From the NCBI GenBank assembly GCA_905181645.1, contig CAJIYN010000001.1, positions 785,334-849,333 on the forward strand: a stretch of DNA of 64,000 nt. The letters run 5' to 3'. The notes under the pieces were generated by a model, which did not search any database, had not been told where the DNA came from, and saw only the letters and a list, made by a program, of their open reading frames with translations. Numbering within the stretch: position 1 is the stretch's first letter; every line of letters starts with the position of its first letter. A program made the position numbers and the translations under genes. This document shows, in pieces, positions 43,088-54,525 of the stretch. This DNA is from an uncultured SAR86 cluster bacterium (GTDB lineage Bacteria; Pseudomonadota; Gammaproteobacteria; Magnimaribacterales; D2472).

Positions 43088-44482
43088 TTAAAGATATAGA
43101 TATTTTAATAAAATATTTATAAATAATAATGGAATGGCTGTTATTACGAGCATCCATTTTACAGTATTAACACCACCAAGATACATAAGAATTGCTGGCT
43201 GAATAACCAATAAGATTGAGAAAACTATTCTTAAAATTTTTGAAGGCTGCATATCAGACCTTCTCATAGCTGTTTTAGATAGAATATATGCACATGAATC
43301 ATATGTTGTGCATAAGAATATTACTGAAATAGCTCCATAAATAAATAACATTAAATAATTTAAGGGCAGAGTTAAAATTACATCAACAATAACTTTTGTA
43401 GGCTTCTCTGAGGCATAAAGCGCAGGGATATCTAAGGCATTTGATTCAAATAAATGTAAAGAATAATTACCTAGTATTAAAAAGTGCAAAATGCTGCCAA
43501 AACCACCAATAAATATTGTTCCCAATATAAGTTGCCTTATTGTTTTTCCATTAGAAATATTTACAAAAAATACTCCTAAGTAAGGAGCAAGAGCTAACCA
43601 CCATGCCCAGTAAAAAACTGTCCAATCTTGAACAAACTGACTACCTACATAGGTGCTCATAGATATGAATTTTTGAGTATATGTTACTAACACCTCTAAA
43701 CTATTTGCAAGAATATATGAGGTGGGCCCAACCACCAAAACAAATAAAAGCAGAAGGCCTAAAAGGCCAATATTAATATTACTAAGTCTTTTTATGCCTT
43801 TAGTTATTCCTAAGTAAGCACTTGTTGTAATAATACAGAGGCAGATTAAAAGAATAAGCATTTCTAACACCAGTGATGATGATATACCTAGAAGTGACGC
43901 TATGATTTCTGCAATTAGTGGAAATGACAGCCCAAGCCCAACACCAGCTCCAGCAAGTATTCCAAATATAAAGAACATATCTAAAATGGATTTAAAAATA
44001 CTACTAAAAGGAAAACTATCTTTAACTAAAATTGATCCAAAAGTCAGAGGAGTAGATGGATTACGAGTTGATGCAATAGCAAATGCTACTGCTGGAAGAG
44101 CATAGATAGCCCAACCACTAAAACCCCAATGAAACGAGGTATATGTATTAATAACTTTTATAGCCTCAGTAGACCCAACTTCAAGGCCAAAAGGCGGAGT
44201 ATTGTAGTAGGCAGCCCACTCTATAGGTGACCAGTACAGAATAGTGGCACCCATTCCAGAGGCAAATAGCATGGATGACCAAGATATAAAAGAGTACTCA
44301 GAAATATTAGCAACTTTAATTTTCTTATTACCAACTTTAGTTAGAGCAAGAATAATTAAAAAGAAAAAAATAAATAGCGCACCATATTGAAATATTCCTT
44401 CAAATCTTAGTGCAACTAGTTTATAAATATTAGATAGCTGAGTTGCTGTAGTGACTGGATCATTGATTGCATACACACACAT
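43088..44482 (-). CDS. BCCT-family betaine/choline/carnitine transporter
   Basis: Sodium- or proton-coupled transporter of quaternary amines, intact with 464 residues and about 11 helices. ASGMGATILYWSPIEWAAYY replaces the GIGLLFYGVAEP motif of osmolyte types. The BCCT signature is DWTVFYWAWWLALAPYLGVF. SFHWGFSGWAIYALPAVAFA is the substrate-helix region. The frame stays open upstream to about 44560 (SELSKDWNKSLVVIPILL reads as BCCT N-terminus), where a yidC piece begins on the other strand, so the first 25 or so codons and the start may have been cut. Confidence 0.9.
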   Translation of the reverse strand: MCVYAINDPVTTATQLSNIYKLVALRFEGIFQYGALFIFFFLIILALTKVGNKKIKVANISEYSFISWSSMLFASGMGATILYWSPIEWAAYYNTPPFGLEVGSTEAIKVINTYTSFHWGFSGWAIYALPAVAFAIASTRNPSTPLTFGSILVKDSFPFSSIFKSILDMFFIFGILAGAGVGLGLSFPLIAEIIASLLGISSSLVLEMLILLICLCIITTSAYLGITKGIKRLSNINIGLLGLLLLFVLVVGPTSYILANSLEVLVTYTQKFISMSTYVGSQFVQDWTVFYWAWWLALAPYLGVFFVNISNGKTIRQLILGTIFIGGFGSILHFLILGNYSLHLFESNALDIPALYASEKPTKVIVDVILTLPLNYLMLFIYGAISVIFLCTTYDSCAYILSKTAMRRSDMQPSKILRIVFSILLVIQPAILMYLGGVNTVKWMLVITAIPLLFINILLKYLYL

Positions 44483-44560
44483 AATAAAAGATAGTAAAAT
44501 GGGTATGACTACTAAAGACTTATTCCAATCTTTTGAAAGTTCTGAAATGTTTTTAAAAAT

Positions 44561-44970
44561 ATGAAAGATTTAGATTCTCCTAAAAAAGCCTTCGAACAAG
44601 CTAAAAATTATATTTCTCATAAAGGCGGAACTATAATTAACGCTTATTTAAATGATTATCCAAATGAGTTAAATTCGGAAGCAAGATTTCAATTACTTAG
44701 CAACTCTGCAGGTAGTATTTTTCATGCTCAGAGTGGTCTAATACCGGCTGATCAAATGCCAACACATCAATCTGAATTTACCTCTAACAGGAAAGAGTAT
44801 TTTCTAGAAGGTGATAGTGAATTGATTGTTCCTCTAAGCTGGACTGGAGATAATGGCATCCAGGTTACAAAAAATTATCACTTTAAACCTAACAGCTACA
44901 TTATTGAAGTTGATTATGATGTCACTAATAATAGTAATGAAGATAAAACAGTAAGTAGTTACAAAGGTAT
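44561..44970 (+). pseudogene. YidC periplasmic-domain fragment fused to the TPR protein
   Basis: Encodes KGGTIINAYLNDYPNELNSE, RFQLLSNSAGSIFHAQSGLI, EGDSELIVPLSWTGDNGIQV and NYHFKPNSYIIEVDYDVTNN. This follows the beta-sandwich periplasmic domain of the YidC insertase (GG-V--A-L--YP-EL, FQLL, QSGL, K-Y-FK-G-Y-I-V-Y-V-N). Only about residues 60-200 of YidC are covered. It runs in frame into TPR repeats at about 44970, producing an artificial-looking fusion. Confidence 0.75.
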
Positions 44971-46500
44971 CCGTCATGCAAAAGCTGGCAGATTAAAATT
45001 AGCTGAAGAAGTTTATAAAACAATTCTTAAAGAGGAGCCTGATAATGTCGACGCAATGCGATTATTGGGAATTCTTGCAACTAAAGGTGGAAAATACAAA
45101 ATAGCTGAACAAATTCTTATAAAAGCTATAAAAATTGTTCCAAGTTATAGTTTGCTATGGAGAAATATATCATTGGTATACAGACTCTCAGGACAACTCG
45201 AGAAGGCACAGAAATCAATGGATAATATCCTTGCCCTAGACCCCAAAAATGCAAGCGTATGGGCTGACTATGGAACTATTCTGATAATGCTCGCTAAGTA
45301 CAAAGAAGCTATTGTTGCTTATTCTAGATGCGTATCATTAAAACCAGATAGTCCTCGAGCTTACCTAAGCTTAGGACATGCATATAACACCATAGGTAAT
45401 AAAGATAAATCTATAGAGTCCTACTTAAATTCAATTAAATATAATTCCAATTCAGGAGAGGCCTACTGGAGTCTAGCTAACTTAAAGACATATTCATTTA
45501 CCCGTCAGCAAATAGACCAAATGGAAGAAACCCTTAAAGGAGATATTGAGGAAATAGAAAAGATTCAATTATTATTTGCTCTAGGAAAGGCCTATGAGGG
45601 GTTGAAAGAATTTAAAACTTCATTTATGAAATACAAAGAAGGTAATTGGTTAAAAAGAAAGTCTATTAGTTATTCATCACAAGATAATACCGATGCCATC
45701 AATAAAACCATTAATTTTTTTAACAAAGAATCAATCCTAAAATAAAAAAATCTAAGTGTTTAAAAAATGATCCAATTTTTATTTTAGGCTTACCTAGATC
45801 AGGCTCAACTTTAATTGATCAGATAGTTTCATCACATTCAATGGTTGATGGGACTCAAGAACTTCCTAACATTATGAATCTAAGCAAGGAAATACAGACT
45901 TTAGGAAAAAGTAAGGACGCTTATCCAAATTTCTTAAAAGATTTGGATGAAGCTAAATTGAAGGAATTAGGAAGAAATTATATTGATGAAACTAAATGGT
46001 CAAGAACTTCTAAACCATTTTTTATTGATAAAATGCCGAATAATTTTCTTCATATAGGGCTTATAAAGACTATTCTCCCCAATGCAAAGATCATAGATAC
46101 CAGAAGAGGTGCTATGGACACATCCTTTAGTTGTTTTAAGCAATTTTTTGCTAAGGGTCAGCTCTTTACATATGATCTTGAAGATTTAGGGTTATTTTAT
46201 AATGATTATATTAAGCTTATGAACCATTGGCACGATATCTATCCTGACGAAATATATACAGTTAAATATTCAAATATGATAACCAATACAGAGGAAGAGA
46301 TTACTAAACTTCTTAATTACTGCGAGCTTCCATTTGAATCTCAATGTTTAGAATTTTATAAATCTAAAAGACCGGTAAAAACTCCTAGTGCTGCGCAAGT
46401 AAGGCAACCTATTTATAAATCTGGATTAGATTATTGGAAGAATTTTGAAGAAGACCTAAATCCATTAGAAAAACTATTTTCAAGCGCAATAGAAAAATGA
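44971..46500 (+). CDS. TPR-repeat sulfotransferase (one frameshift, N-terminus replaced)
   Basis: Tetratricopeptide repeats run from AGRLKLAEEVYKTILKEEPD through five or six units (LDPKNASVWADYGTILIMLA, LKPDSPRAYLSLGHAYNTIG). A frameshift near 45740 follows, then a sulfotransferase domain with the PAPS 5'-phosphosulfate loop FILGLPRSGSTLIDQIVSSH, FIDKMPNNFLHIGLIKTILP, and AKIIDTRRGAMDTSFSCFKQ for the 3'-phosphate. These proteins are typical of marine gammaproteobacteria and sulfonate unknown acceptors. The true start is lost to the YidC piece. A stop/start overlap links it to the nuclease gene. Confidence 0.85.
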
Positions 46501-47176
46501 TTAAAAATAAATACAATTATCCTGACCTAGAGCGAGTTGATCTAGATAGAGGGCGTCATTATATTGATAGCACCGGCACTCCGGTTCCTAGTGTAACTAC
46601 TATCCTTTCTGGAACGGATGACTAAAGATGGTATTGAGCAATGGAAAAGAAGAGTTGGTGAAAAAGAAGCTGAGAGAGTTGTAAAAGAAAGTACTGATAT
46701 TGGATCAGCTGTTCATGAATCAATAGAGGAGTATTTGCACGGTAATAAATGGGACACTTTCTCTGATTCTAGAACAGATCATATTGCAAAAAGTATTACC
46801 AAGAAGTTTATTAGTGATGGTTTAGAGGCTATTGATGAGGCCTGGGGACTTGAGGTTGGCCTGATACTTGATGGATTATATGCTGGTACTGCAGACTGTG
46901 TTGGTCTTGTTAGAGGAGTACCATCCATTATTGACTTTAAAACTGCCAAAAAAATAAAACGCCGCGAATGGATAGAGGATTATTTTTTACAAATATCCGC
47001 ATATGCTTTGGCACATAATAAAACTTATGATACTCAATATTAAACAGGTCGTTATTTTAATGATAGATAGAGACTTAATTTTTAAGGAATTTACAGTTAA
47101 AGGTCATGAGTTTGATTCTTTTACCAATAAGTGGAAACAAAAAATTATCGCATTTAATAAAAACTCTAAATCTTAA
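46497..47176 (+). CDS. PD-(D/E)XK nuclease, marine-phage-type exonuclease (frameshifted)
   Basis: Start MIKNKYNYPDLERVDLDRGR with RHYIDSTGTPVPSVTTILSG, then after a shift near 46612 GIEQWKRRVGEKEAERV and STDIGSAVHESIEEYL. Catalytic D...DxK: YAGTADCVGLVRGVPSIIDF followed by KTAKK, then the helix DYFLQISAYALAH with conserved Gln. The C-terminal end, VVILMIDRDLIFKEFTVKGH, is in a third frame to 47176. The layout resembles the exonuclease of marine myoviruses and of some oligotrophic bacteria. Probably a DNA end-processing nuclease. Confidence 0.72.
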
Positions 47177-47222
47177 TGTTCTATTCCCTTATAATCTCCC
47201 AAATCCATAAACCTATTTATAT

Positions 47223-48111
47223 ATGAAACCATTAATTTTAGACTCAGCTCTTGGCACAGAATTAGAAAATAGAGGTGAGTATCTTTCCAAGTTTTAAAAC
47301 ATCTATATGGTCAGCGTATTGCTTAATCCATAACCCCGAAGTTATTAAACAAATACATATTGATAATATAGAGGCTGGCGCAGATGTAATTACCACATCA
47401 AATTACCAAGCTACTCCAGAATTATTAAAACGAGAGCCAACTGCGCTCCCCTATGAAGATTTAGCAAAGCGATCACTGGAATTGTGCCAAGAAGCAGTAA
47501 TTAAATGTGGAACTCAAACCAAGATTGCGGGATGCTTTCCTCCAATTCATGTTACTTTCAGACCAGATTTAAGTGCAAAAGAAAAACAGCTAAGAAAATT
47601 TTATGAGACATTGGGTGGAGTTTATCAAGATGAAGTCGATGTTATTATTTGCGAAACAATGGCATCAATATACGAGGGTATTACTGCTGCTACTATGGCA
47701 AAAGAATACTCTTCAAGAGTTTGGTTAAGCTGGACAACAAGAGGCAATAAAATCAATAGACTGCCTAGCACAGAGCTTCTGGAGGATGCAATCTTAAAAG
47801 GCGCTGATTTGGATATCGAGTGCCAATTAGTTAATTGTATTCATGCTGACACAGCATCTAAGGCTATTTTAAAGCTACAAGATCAAAATAAATTTGGTAT
47901 ATATGCTAATTCATCTATTTATAAGAAAAACGCACTTGAAGGCTTCGTAAGTGATGCAGATGAATATCATTATCATAATCAACAGCCTATTGACCATCTT
48001 GAATACAAAAAATATGTCCAAGAATGGGTTGATAATGGGGCATTTGTTATAGGTGGTTGCTGCAGAACAACGACCAGCCATATAAAAGAAATAAAAAAAA
48101 TTATTAAATAA
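47223..48111 (+). CDS. Homocysteine S-methyltransferase family protein (one frameshift)
   Basis: Zinc-dependent methyl transfer to homocysteine from a donor such as S-methylmethionine. The ATG at 47223 gives MKPLILDSALGTELENRG, the barrel start. After a shift near 47275 come AGADVITTSNYQATPELLKR, DVIICETMASIYEGITAATM and the zinc ligands: Cys in CQLVNCIH and the pair in VIGGCCRTTTSHIKEI. About 295 residues, normal. A betaine donor would fit the BCCT genes nearby but is not shown. Confidence 0.88.
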
Positions 48112-48113
48112 TT

Positions 48114-48805
48114 ATGAGACAAATAATAGCAATTGGTGGAGGTGGTTTTGGAAGGTCTATAGGCGCTCTAGCTATAGAGAAATATATAGTTGATCAGCAA
48201 AATAAAGAGAATCCAAATGTATGCTTTATTCCAACTGCAACTGGTGATAACGATGCTTATAAAGTAAATTTTTATGATGTTTTTACTAAGCTTAATTGCA
48301 ATCCTACTCATATAGATTTTTTTAAAAGAACTATAAACCTAGAAGGGCATATAAAAAAACAAGATATTATTTTTGTTGGCGGTGGCAATACAAAAAGTAT
48401 GCTGGCTGTATGGAAGGATTGGGGTTTAGATACACTTCTTAAAAAAGCTTATATGACTGAAGGCACAGATAAGTCTGGGTTAGCGCTGGTGCTATATGTT
48501 GGTTTGAAAAAGGTATTACAGACTCATGGGCTGATGATTTAGCTATCATGGACTGTCTTGGTTTTGTTAAAGGCACATGCTGTCCTCATTATGATGAGGA
48601 GCCAGCTAGAAGACCTTATGTTAAGGGCCAGCTAGCAAACAATAATATTGAAGATTGTATTGGCGTTGAAGGTCATGCAGCTTTACATATTATTAACGAA
48701 GAATCATATAAGTCTGTAAATTTTGGAACCAATAAACATTCATATATTGTTAATTATCAAGATAATTTAGTCATAGAAAATCCATACGATTCTATAAGTA
48801 TTTAA
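48114..48805 (+). CDS. Dipeptidase E / peptidase S51 family (frameshifted)
   Basis: MRQIIAIGGGGFGRSIGALA, CFIPTATGDND and DIIFVGGGNTKSMLAVWKDW (the oxyanion GGGN) in the first frame. The catalytic Ser of SAGAICWFEKGITDSWADDL is read in the next frame after damage near 48450-48490. The last part has GFVKGTCCPHYDEEPARR with the conserved His. About 230 residues. These enzymes cleave Asp-X dipeptides, but this cluster of the family may have other substrates. Confidence 0.82.
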
Positions 48806-48882
48806 TATTTTTTTAGAACCCTTATTCAAATAATATATCTATAATTTATAATTCAAGAGATATTTAATCTATTTCAGACAAA

Positions 48883-48909
48883 AAAAAGCCCAGATTAACT
48901 GGGCTTTTT
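48883..48909. terminator. Bidirectional terminator between dipeptidase E and a receptor gene
   Basis: AAAAAGCCCAG / CTGGGCTTTTT stem around a 5-base loop (core 48887-48905), with A-run on one side and T-run on the other. It serves both convergent genes. Confidence 0.9.
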
Positions 48910-48927
48910 AAATTTAGATCTATTGAA

Positions 48928-51724
48928 TTAGAAATTCATTCCAAATGTTAGACCGTAAGTTCTAGGTTGCGAATAAGTAACCTGAGCCATACCACCTTGA
49001 AGTGTACTTGCTTGCTCTGCACCTATTTGAAAACGCTTATCACCTATGTTTTTAACATATGCTCCAGCATACCAATCTTCACTTGTTGGTGAATAGATAG
49101 CTGTCATATCAAAATACTGTTGCTCAGGAACGCTGAACTTATCGTCGTTAAATACAGATGCAAACCTTTGCCCTTTATGAACATAAGTTAATCTCACATC
49201 AGTAGCACCACCATCCATAACAAATCTTTGAGTGAAAGATAAGTTATAGTCCAGTTCAGTAGAACCTGGGAATCTATTGCCTTGAAGCTGAACCGGAGTA
49301 ACAGCTGATAATCCAGGAATAGTTATTAAAGCTCCTTGATAAGAAGCAATAATACCAGTATCTGTAAGAGCCCAATTAGTTAAACCCAGCATTTGGTAAT
49401 AAAGTTCCAATATAAGCAGCAGTCCCGGCAGCAGTAGCTGCATCCATTCCTGTTGCCTGAAGTAAACCAGTTAAACCAGCTGTAGCAAAACCTCTACCTA
49501 AGACTACTGAAGCCTGGTTAGGGTTAAGAGGATTATCTTGTAAAGCTTCTCCCATTTCTGAGTTTAGTGTTAACCAGTTGAAATCTAATTCAGTATTATC
49601 TGAGATAAAGAACTTCATTTGTCCTTCTAGACCAGTATTAACATAGTCAAAAGTTTTGTTAACAGCTCCTGCATTATAAATAAGACCTATTTGACCATTA
49701 GTTACATCCATTTCAAATAAAGTAGCATTCAAAAGCATTCTTCCGTCCATTAGAATATTTCTAGTTCCAATTTCTAATGATGCAGACTCTTCTTCAGCAT
49801 AAGGAATTTGAATAGAGAATTCATTAGGTGATGTTCCACCAGCTTTTAGACCAGTTGTGTAGGAAGCATAAACCATGCTGTTATCATTAATAAAATGCTG
49901 AACTGCTAACTTATAAGTTAAAGCGCTGTTCTCTGTTTGTTCTCTTGATGTGCCTGGGTTACTTCTTGAGTAATCAGGACCTGTATATGCATAACTTGTA
50001 TTTGAGATATCTGAAAGTGAACTAAAGATAGTACTTTCATAAGTATCATCATTATCTCTAAGACCAAAAGTAAATTTAGTAGCATCATCCATCTGATAAT
50101 AATACTCAGCCATTAAAGCAGTAGATTTTGTAATACCATTTTGATCAGTAATTAATCCACCCATTTTATTTGGAAGAGATCTTTCACATAGTCCACCATA
50201 AGCAGCACATGTACCTAAAGTATTTTGAACAATTAATCCTAAAGCAGCTGGAAATCCAATCGTTGGAACAATTCATGCACCAAAAACACCACCAAATACT
50301 GACCAAGCAACAATACCACCAAGGTCATTAAGCGCTCCGCCAAACAATGAACTCATATATGGATGTAGATCAAAGTCTCTAAGCATTTGATAACTAGAAG
50401 TTTGAACATGATAATCATTATCAAAATCTGATTGCCACTGGTATACACCAGCAGTAAAGTTATGCGGACCATCAAAATCAGAAACTACAGATATCTCAGA
50501 CTGTCTAGTTATACCATCAGCTTGAGCACACTCTACAGCTTCAGAACCCATAGTAATAGAAGCAGGGAAACATTCGAACTGAACAGCCCATGGATCTACC
50601 GGACCTACAGCAGTCATAAAACCTTCAGTGGACATAGAGTGATCGTTATCATCAATATGATCATAGTCTCTTGTTGAGTATGAATATTTTGCTTTAACAG
50701 TCATGTTGGTAAGCTCTCTTACATATTCAATTTGAGTATTTTCAACAACCTGAGTTCTTTTAGGATCCCAGTTTTTACGGACTGTATCAATACTAGCTGG
50801 TGCCATTCCAACTGCGCTCGCATATGGATCATAGTTAACACTAGGTGATAAGAATGTCAGAACATCAATTAGACCACCAATTGTTCCAGCAACATGATAA
50901 GGCTCATTTAGATTACCTTTTTCAAAAGGACTACAACCGTAGAAAGCATCTCTTGCACAATATGTACCAGCAACATTTAATCTATTATCATCAGATGAAT
51001 AGTGAGCTGTATTAAACTTAATCATACTGTCATTAGGAAGATCAACATCAACTGAAAGACGCACACCATAAGCATCTCTTCCATCAATATCGTTACCAGT
51101 TCCAGTATTTTTAATCCAACCATCTTTTACAAATGAAGAATAAGCAAGACGTGTTCTTACGTTATCTCCAAAAGGTAAATTAATTGCAGTACTGATTCTT
51201 TCAGAACCATAATTACCTAATTCAAAGTTTGCATAACCACCCGCTTCAGCAGTAGGTCTAGCAGTCACTAAATTAATAAGACCACCAACAGCATTTCTTC
51301 CAAATAAAGTACCCTGAGGTCCTGCAAGTACTTCTACTTGTTGAACATCAAGAAAACCAATTTCACCAAATGCACTTCCGTTTATACCATGACCATTTAT
51401 AGCCATTTGAACAGAAGAGGTAGTTCCAGCTCCGATAGCTGCACCGGCAACGCCACGAACACCAGCTCCGGATCCAGATCCAATACCGTGGGCATAACTA
51501 AAGCCAGGCATATAATCTGATAAATCGGCAAGTTCAGTAAGCTGAGCATCAGCAAGACCTTCAACATCAAAAGCTTGAACTGATAGAGCAAGATTCTGAA
51601 TTGATTCTTCTCTTCTTGTAGCAGTTACCACAACTTCTTCTACTTCTTGAGCAGAAAGGTTAAAAGACCCAAACGCTGTAAAGCTTATTGCAAAGCTTAA
51701 TAATAGTTTAGACAAAATTTTCAT
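48928..51724 (-). CDS. TonB-dependent receptor (two frameshifts)
   Basis: About 930 residues. Signal peptide MKILSKLLLSFAISFTAFGS (then FNLSAQ), TonB box EVVVTATRREESIQNLALSV, plug VQQVEVLAGPQGTLFGRNAV and GGLINLVTARPT, and a long barrel ending SQPRTYGLTFGMNF. Frames change near 50165-50280 and near 49380. The type (GPQGTLFGRNAVGG) is common in oligotrophic marine gammaproteobacteria for unknown organic ligands. It is the distal gene of the minus-strand block and is closed by the shared terminator. Confidence 0.93.
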
Positions 51725-51843
51725 AAGTAATCCCCTAAAAATGAAATATTAGTTGTATATAATATATGGATATATTACTTATTGCTATTTTTTTATAAAT
51801 AATTTGTATTAAAAAATATCAAAAAAACACTATTTACTAAAAT

Positions 51844-51863
51844 TAGAGACAAATAGAGACAAA
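51844..51863. repeat. Tandem 10-base repeat upstream of a receptor gene
   Basis: TAGAGACAAA occurs twice head to tail (51844-51853, 51854-51863), in the 157-base gap between the receptor start and the amidohydrolase stop. One-helical-turn spacing suits a regulator binding on one face. Nothing else is visible in the gap apart from A/T runs. Confidence 0.4.
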
Positions 51864-51881
51864 GAGGTATTAAAAAAAAAA

Positions 51882-53112
51882 CTAATTTTTACCTAATTTC
51901 TTAATATATCTATCTTTTAGGCGAGAAGATCTGGTTGTTAGGTCAATTTGCTTACCATTTATAAAGACATAAGTAGGCACAGAAGAGGGCTCTAAAGGAT
52001 CAGATTCCCATATAACAACATCTGCAAAATTTCCTTTAACAAGCGAGCCTCTGTTCTTAATTCCAAAAACGTCAGCAACAATTTTAGACATGCCACTTAT
52101 AGCATCTTCATACTTCATTCCATAAGCAACAGCATTTCCAGCTCCTTGTCTTATAAGGTGATAATTATGAGATCTTGCTGAATCAAACATTATGGTTATT
52201 CCTGCTTTATTCAAAATAGATGCAAGTTCTAATGAGCTAGATAATTCATCGAATGAATTGGGTATGTTATCCATAGGATTAATAATGACTGGTATTTTAC
52301 TTTTAGCTAACTCATCTAATACCAATGGAGCATCCTCTATTCCTGCAAGGATTAAGTTCAAGTCATATTTATTCTTAATGTCTATTAAATGTTTTATATC
52401 CGTTGCTCTATTAGTTTCTATAATAAGTGGTAATTTTTTATTAGCTAACTTATCTAAAGCAGCAATATCCTGGAGGTGGAGTTCAAAAAATTCTGCCAGA
52501 GGTGATTCCAGAACTTTCTCATAGTTTTTAGTTTTAGCGAGTTTTCCTAATGTAATAAGATTTTCCAACAGATCCAGATCTTCACTTCGTGATCCTGATG
52601 AGGCGCCCATTTTGCCAAGCATTACCATATCTTGTTTGCCTGATATGCTCATATTGCCATCTAAAATAAAATAAGAGCCCATGCCAGCAAGAGGCATTGA
52701 GGTTTGTTGGGGTAGGGTAATTACCGAAGTAAGTGCCATTTGACCTATTCCAAGGAATTAATGTTGAGTTAGGATTAAAGGCATCGTGAATACTAAAGCC
52801 GATACTGTATATACTCGATTGATCATCCCTGGTAACACTTAATGCTCCAATTTCTACTATTCCAATCTCAGTATCTGAAGCTATAAATCCAGGAGTAACT
52901 ATCTTACCCCCAGCATCTATAACCGTATCGCCTTGAATTGAAGATTGAGAGACTTTTTTAATAACCCCCTCTTCAATAAGAATGTTGCCTGAAAATGCAT
53001 CATCATTCATCCCGTCGTAAATCATTGCATTTTTAATAACAATACTTTGTGCTTCAACAATATAAATATTAAAAATTAAAGCTGCTGAAAATAATATCTT
53101 TGTATAGTTCAT
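51882..53112 (-). CDS. Secreted amidohydrolase-family protein without the HxH metal motif (frameshifted)
   Basis: Signal peptide MNYTKILFSAALIFNIYIVE (then AQS), urease-fold strand IVIKNAMIYDGMNDDAFSGN, DTVIDAGGKIVTPGFIASDT. Where active amidohydrolases have HxH, this one has IASD. A frameshift near 52735 leads into TSVITLPQQTSMPLAGMGSY, IIETNRATDIKHLIDIKNKY, GNAVAYGMKYEDAISGMSKI and NRGSLVKGNFADVVIWESDP. It follows its HxH-containing partner with a one-base overlap. The pair may form a heteromer with only one active partner. Confidence 0.85.
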
Positions 53113-54480
53113 TATTCTTGTATCCTATTTTTATTTGGGTTCAATATTCCGATATCGAAATCTGAGCTAGGCTCAATACCAGCCTCTTTATCAAACGCTA
53201 TAGCGCCATCTATGTAAACTTTTTCGGCTAGAGCATAAACACTAAATGGATTTTTTGACCAAAGAACTACATCAGCATTTTTTCCTACTTTTAAAGAGCC
53301 CGTTTGATCAAATATACCAGCTGCTTTTGCTGGATTGCTTGTAATCCATTTCATTGCTCTTGCTTTTGTAATTTTAAACCCTGCTCTTAATCCTGCAGAT
53401 AGTGCCTTAGAAGCCTCTTGATTAAGATGTTGAATCCCTATCGCGTCATCTGAATGAACTATAGCGCAACCAGTTCCATTTCTTGCTTGATCAACTATGG
53501 CTACATTTGCCTGAACCATGTCATAGGCTTCATGTTTAAAGCCCCCCCAATCTGCCCACATAGCTGCACAAATATTATTTTCAGCCAATAAATCGGCAAC
53601 TTTATAGGCCTCAACAGCATGATGAAAGGCTGTAATTTTATAATCAAATTCGTTAGCAATATCTATCATCATTGCCATTTCTTCAGCTCTATAGCAGTGA
53701 TTTTGAATTAGTATTTCGCCACGCAAAACTCCAGCAAGCGTTTCTAGCTCTAGATCTCTTGTTGGCTTATAACTATTTCTTTTGCCTCATCAGATTTTGA
53801 ATCATATTCATCTAGGCGACTTAAATAAGACTCAGCATCTATCCAAGCCTTTCTATAACCTGCGATATTACCCATCCTGGTTGATGGAGCTTGCTTTTAT
53901 TTCCATAAACTCTTTTTGGATTTTCTCCACAAGCCATTTTTAAAGAATGAGGTGCATCAGGAAACTTCATAGAATTAATGGTATTTCTTTGAACATTCTT
54001 TGCCGTTACTCCCCTTCCTCCAATCAAGTTAGCTGATCCAGGTAAAACATGAAAAGAAGTTATGCCACCCTTTAAAGCTAAAGCAAATTGAGGATCCTGC
54101 GTCCACACAGAATGCTCTGCCCAGACTTCTGCAGTTACAGGTGCTGTTGCCTCATTGCCATCAGAGCTAGTTGAAACCCCTGGTGCTGAATAAACTCCCA
54201 TATGCGAATGTATATCAAAGATTCCTGGTGTGATCCATTGACCAGATGCATCGATAACTTTGATATGTCCGAATCAAGGTCGGGCCCTATAGATTTAATT
54301 TTTCCATCTTGAATGAGTAAATCATAATCAATAAATTCATTGCCTTCACCATCATAGATGTTTGCATTTTTTAATAATGATGTTGCTGAGGGCTCAGCTA
54401 TATAAGTTGAATCAAATGGAGCGAGTATCACCGGACTGAATGAGTAAATCTGAAGTAAAAATTTTATTATTTATTTTCAT
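53112..54480 (-). CDS. Secreted amidohydrolase-family protein with HxH motif (several frameshifts)
   Basis: The ATG at 54480 starts a damaged signal-peptide region, followed by LLKNANIYDGEGNEFIDYDL, IKVIDASGQWITPGIFDIHS, and HMGVYSAPG, so the metal-binding HSH is present. Then ALKGGITSFHVLPGSANLIG, PKRVYGNK, NHCYRAEEMAMMIDIANEFD and ITAFHHAVEAYKVADLLAEN (His ligand), IVHSDDAIGIQHLNQEASKA (Asp ligand) and VGKNADVVLWSKNPFSVYA. Frames change near 54420, 54250, 53840 and 53740. Related proteins are annotated as imidazolonepropionase-like; substrate unknown. Confidence 0.86.
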
Positions 54481-54525
54481 GCTGATTAAATTAACATATT
54501 CAACTCATACCTTTCAATATCAATC

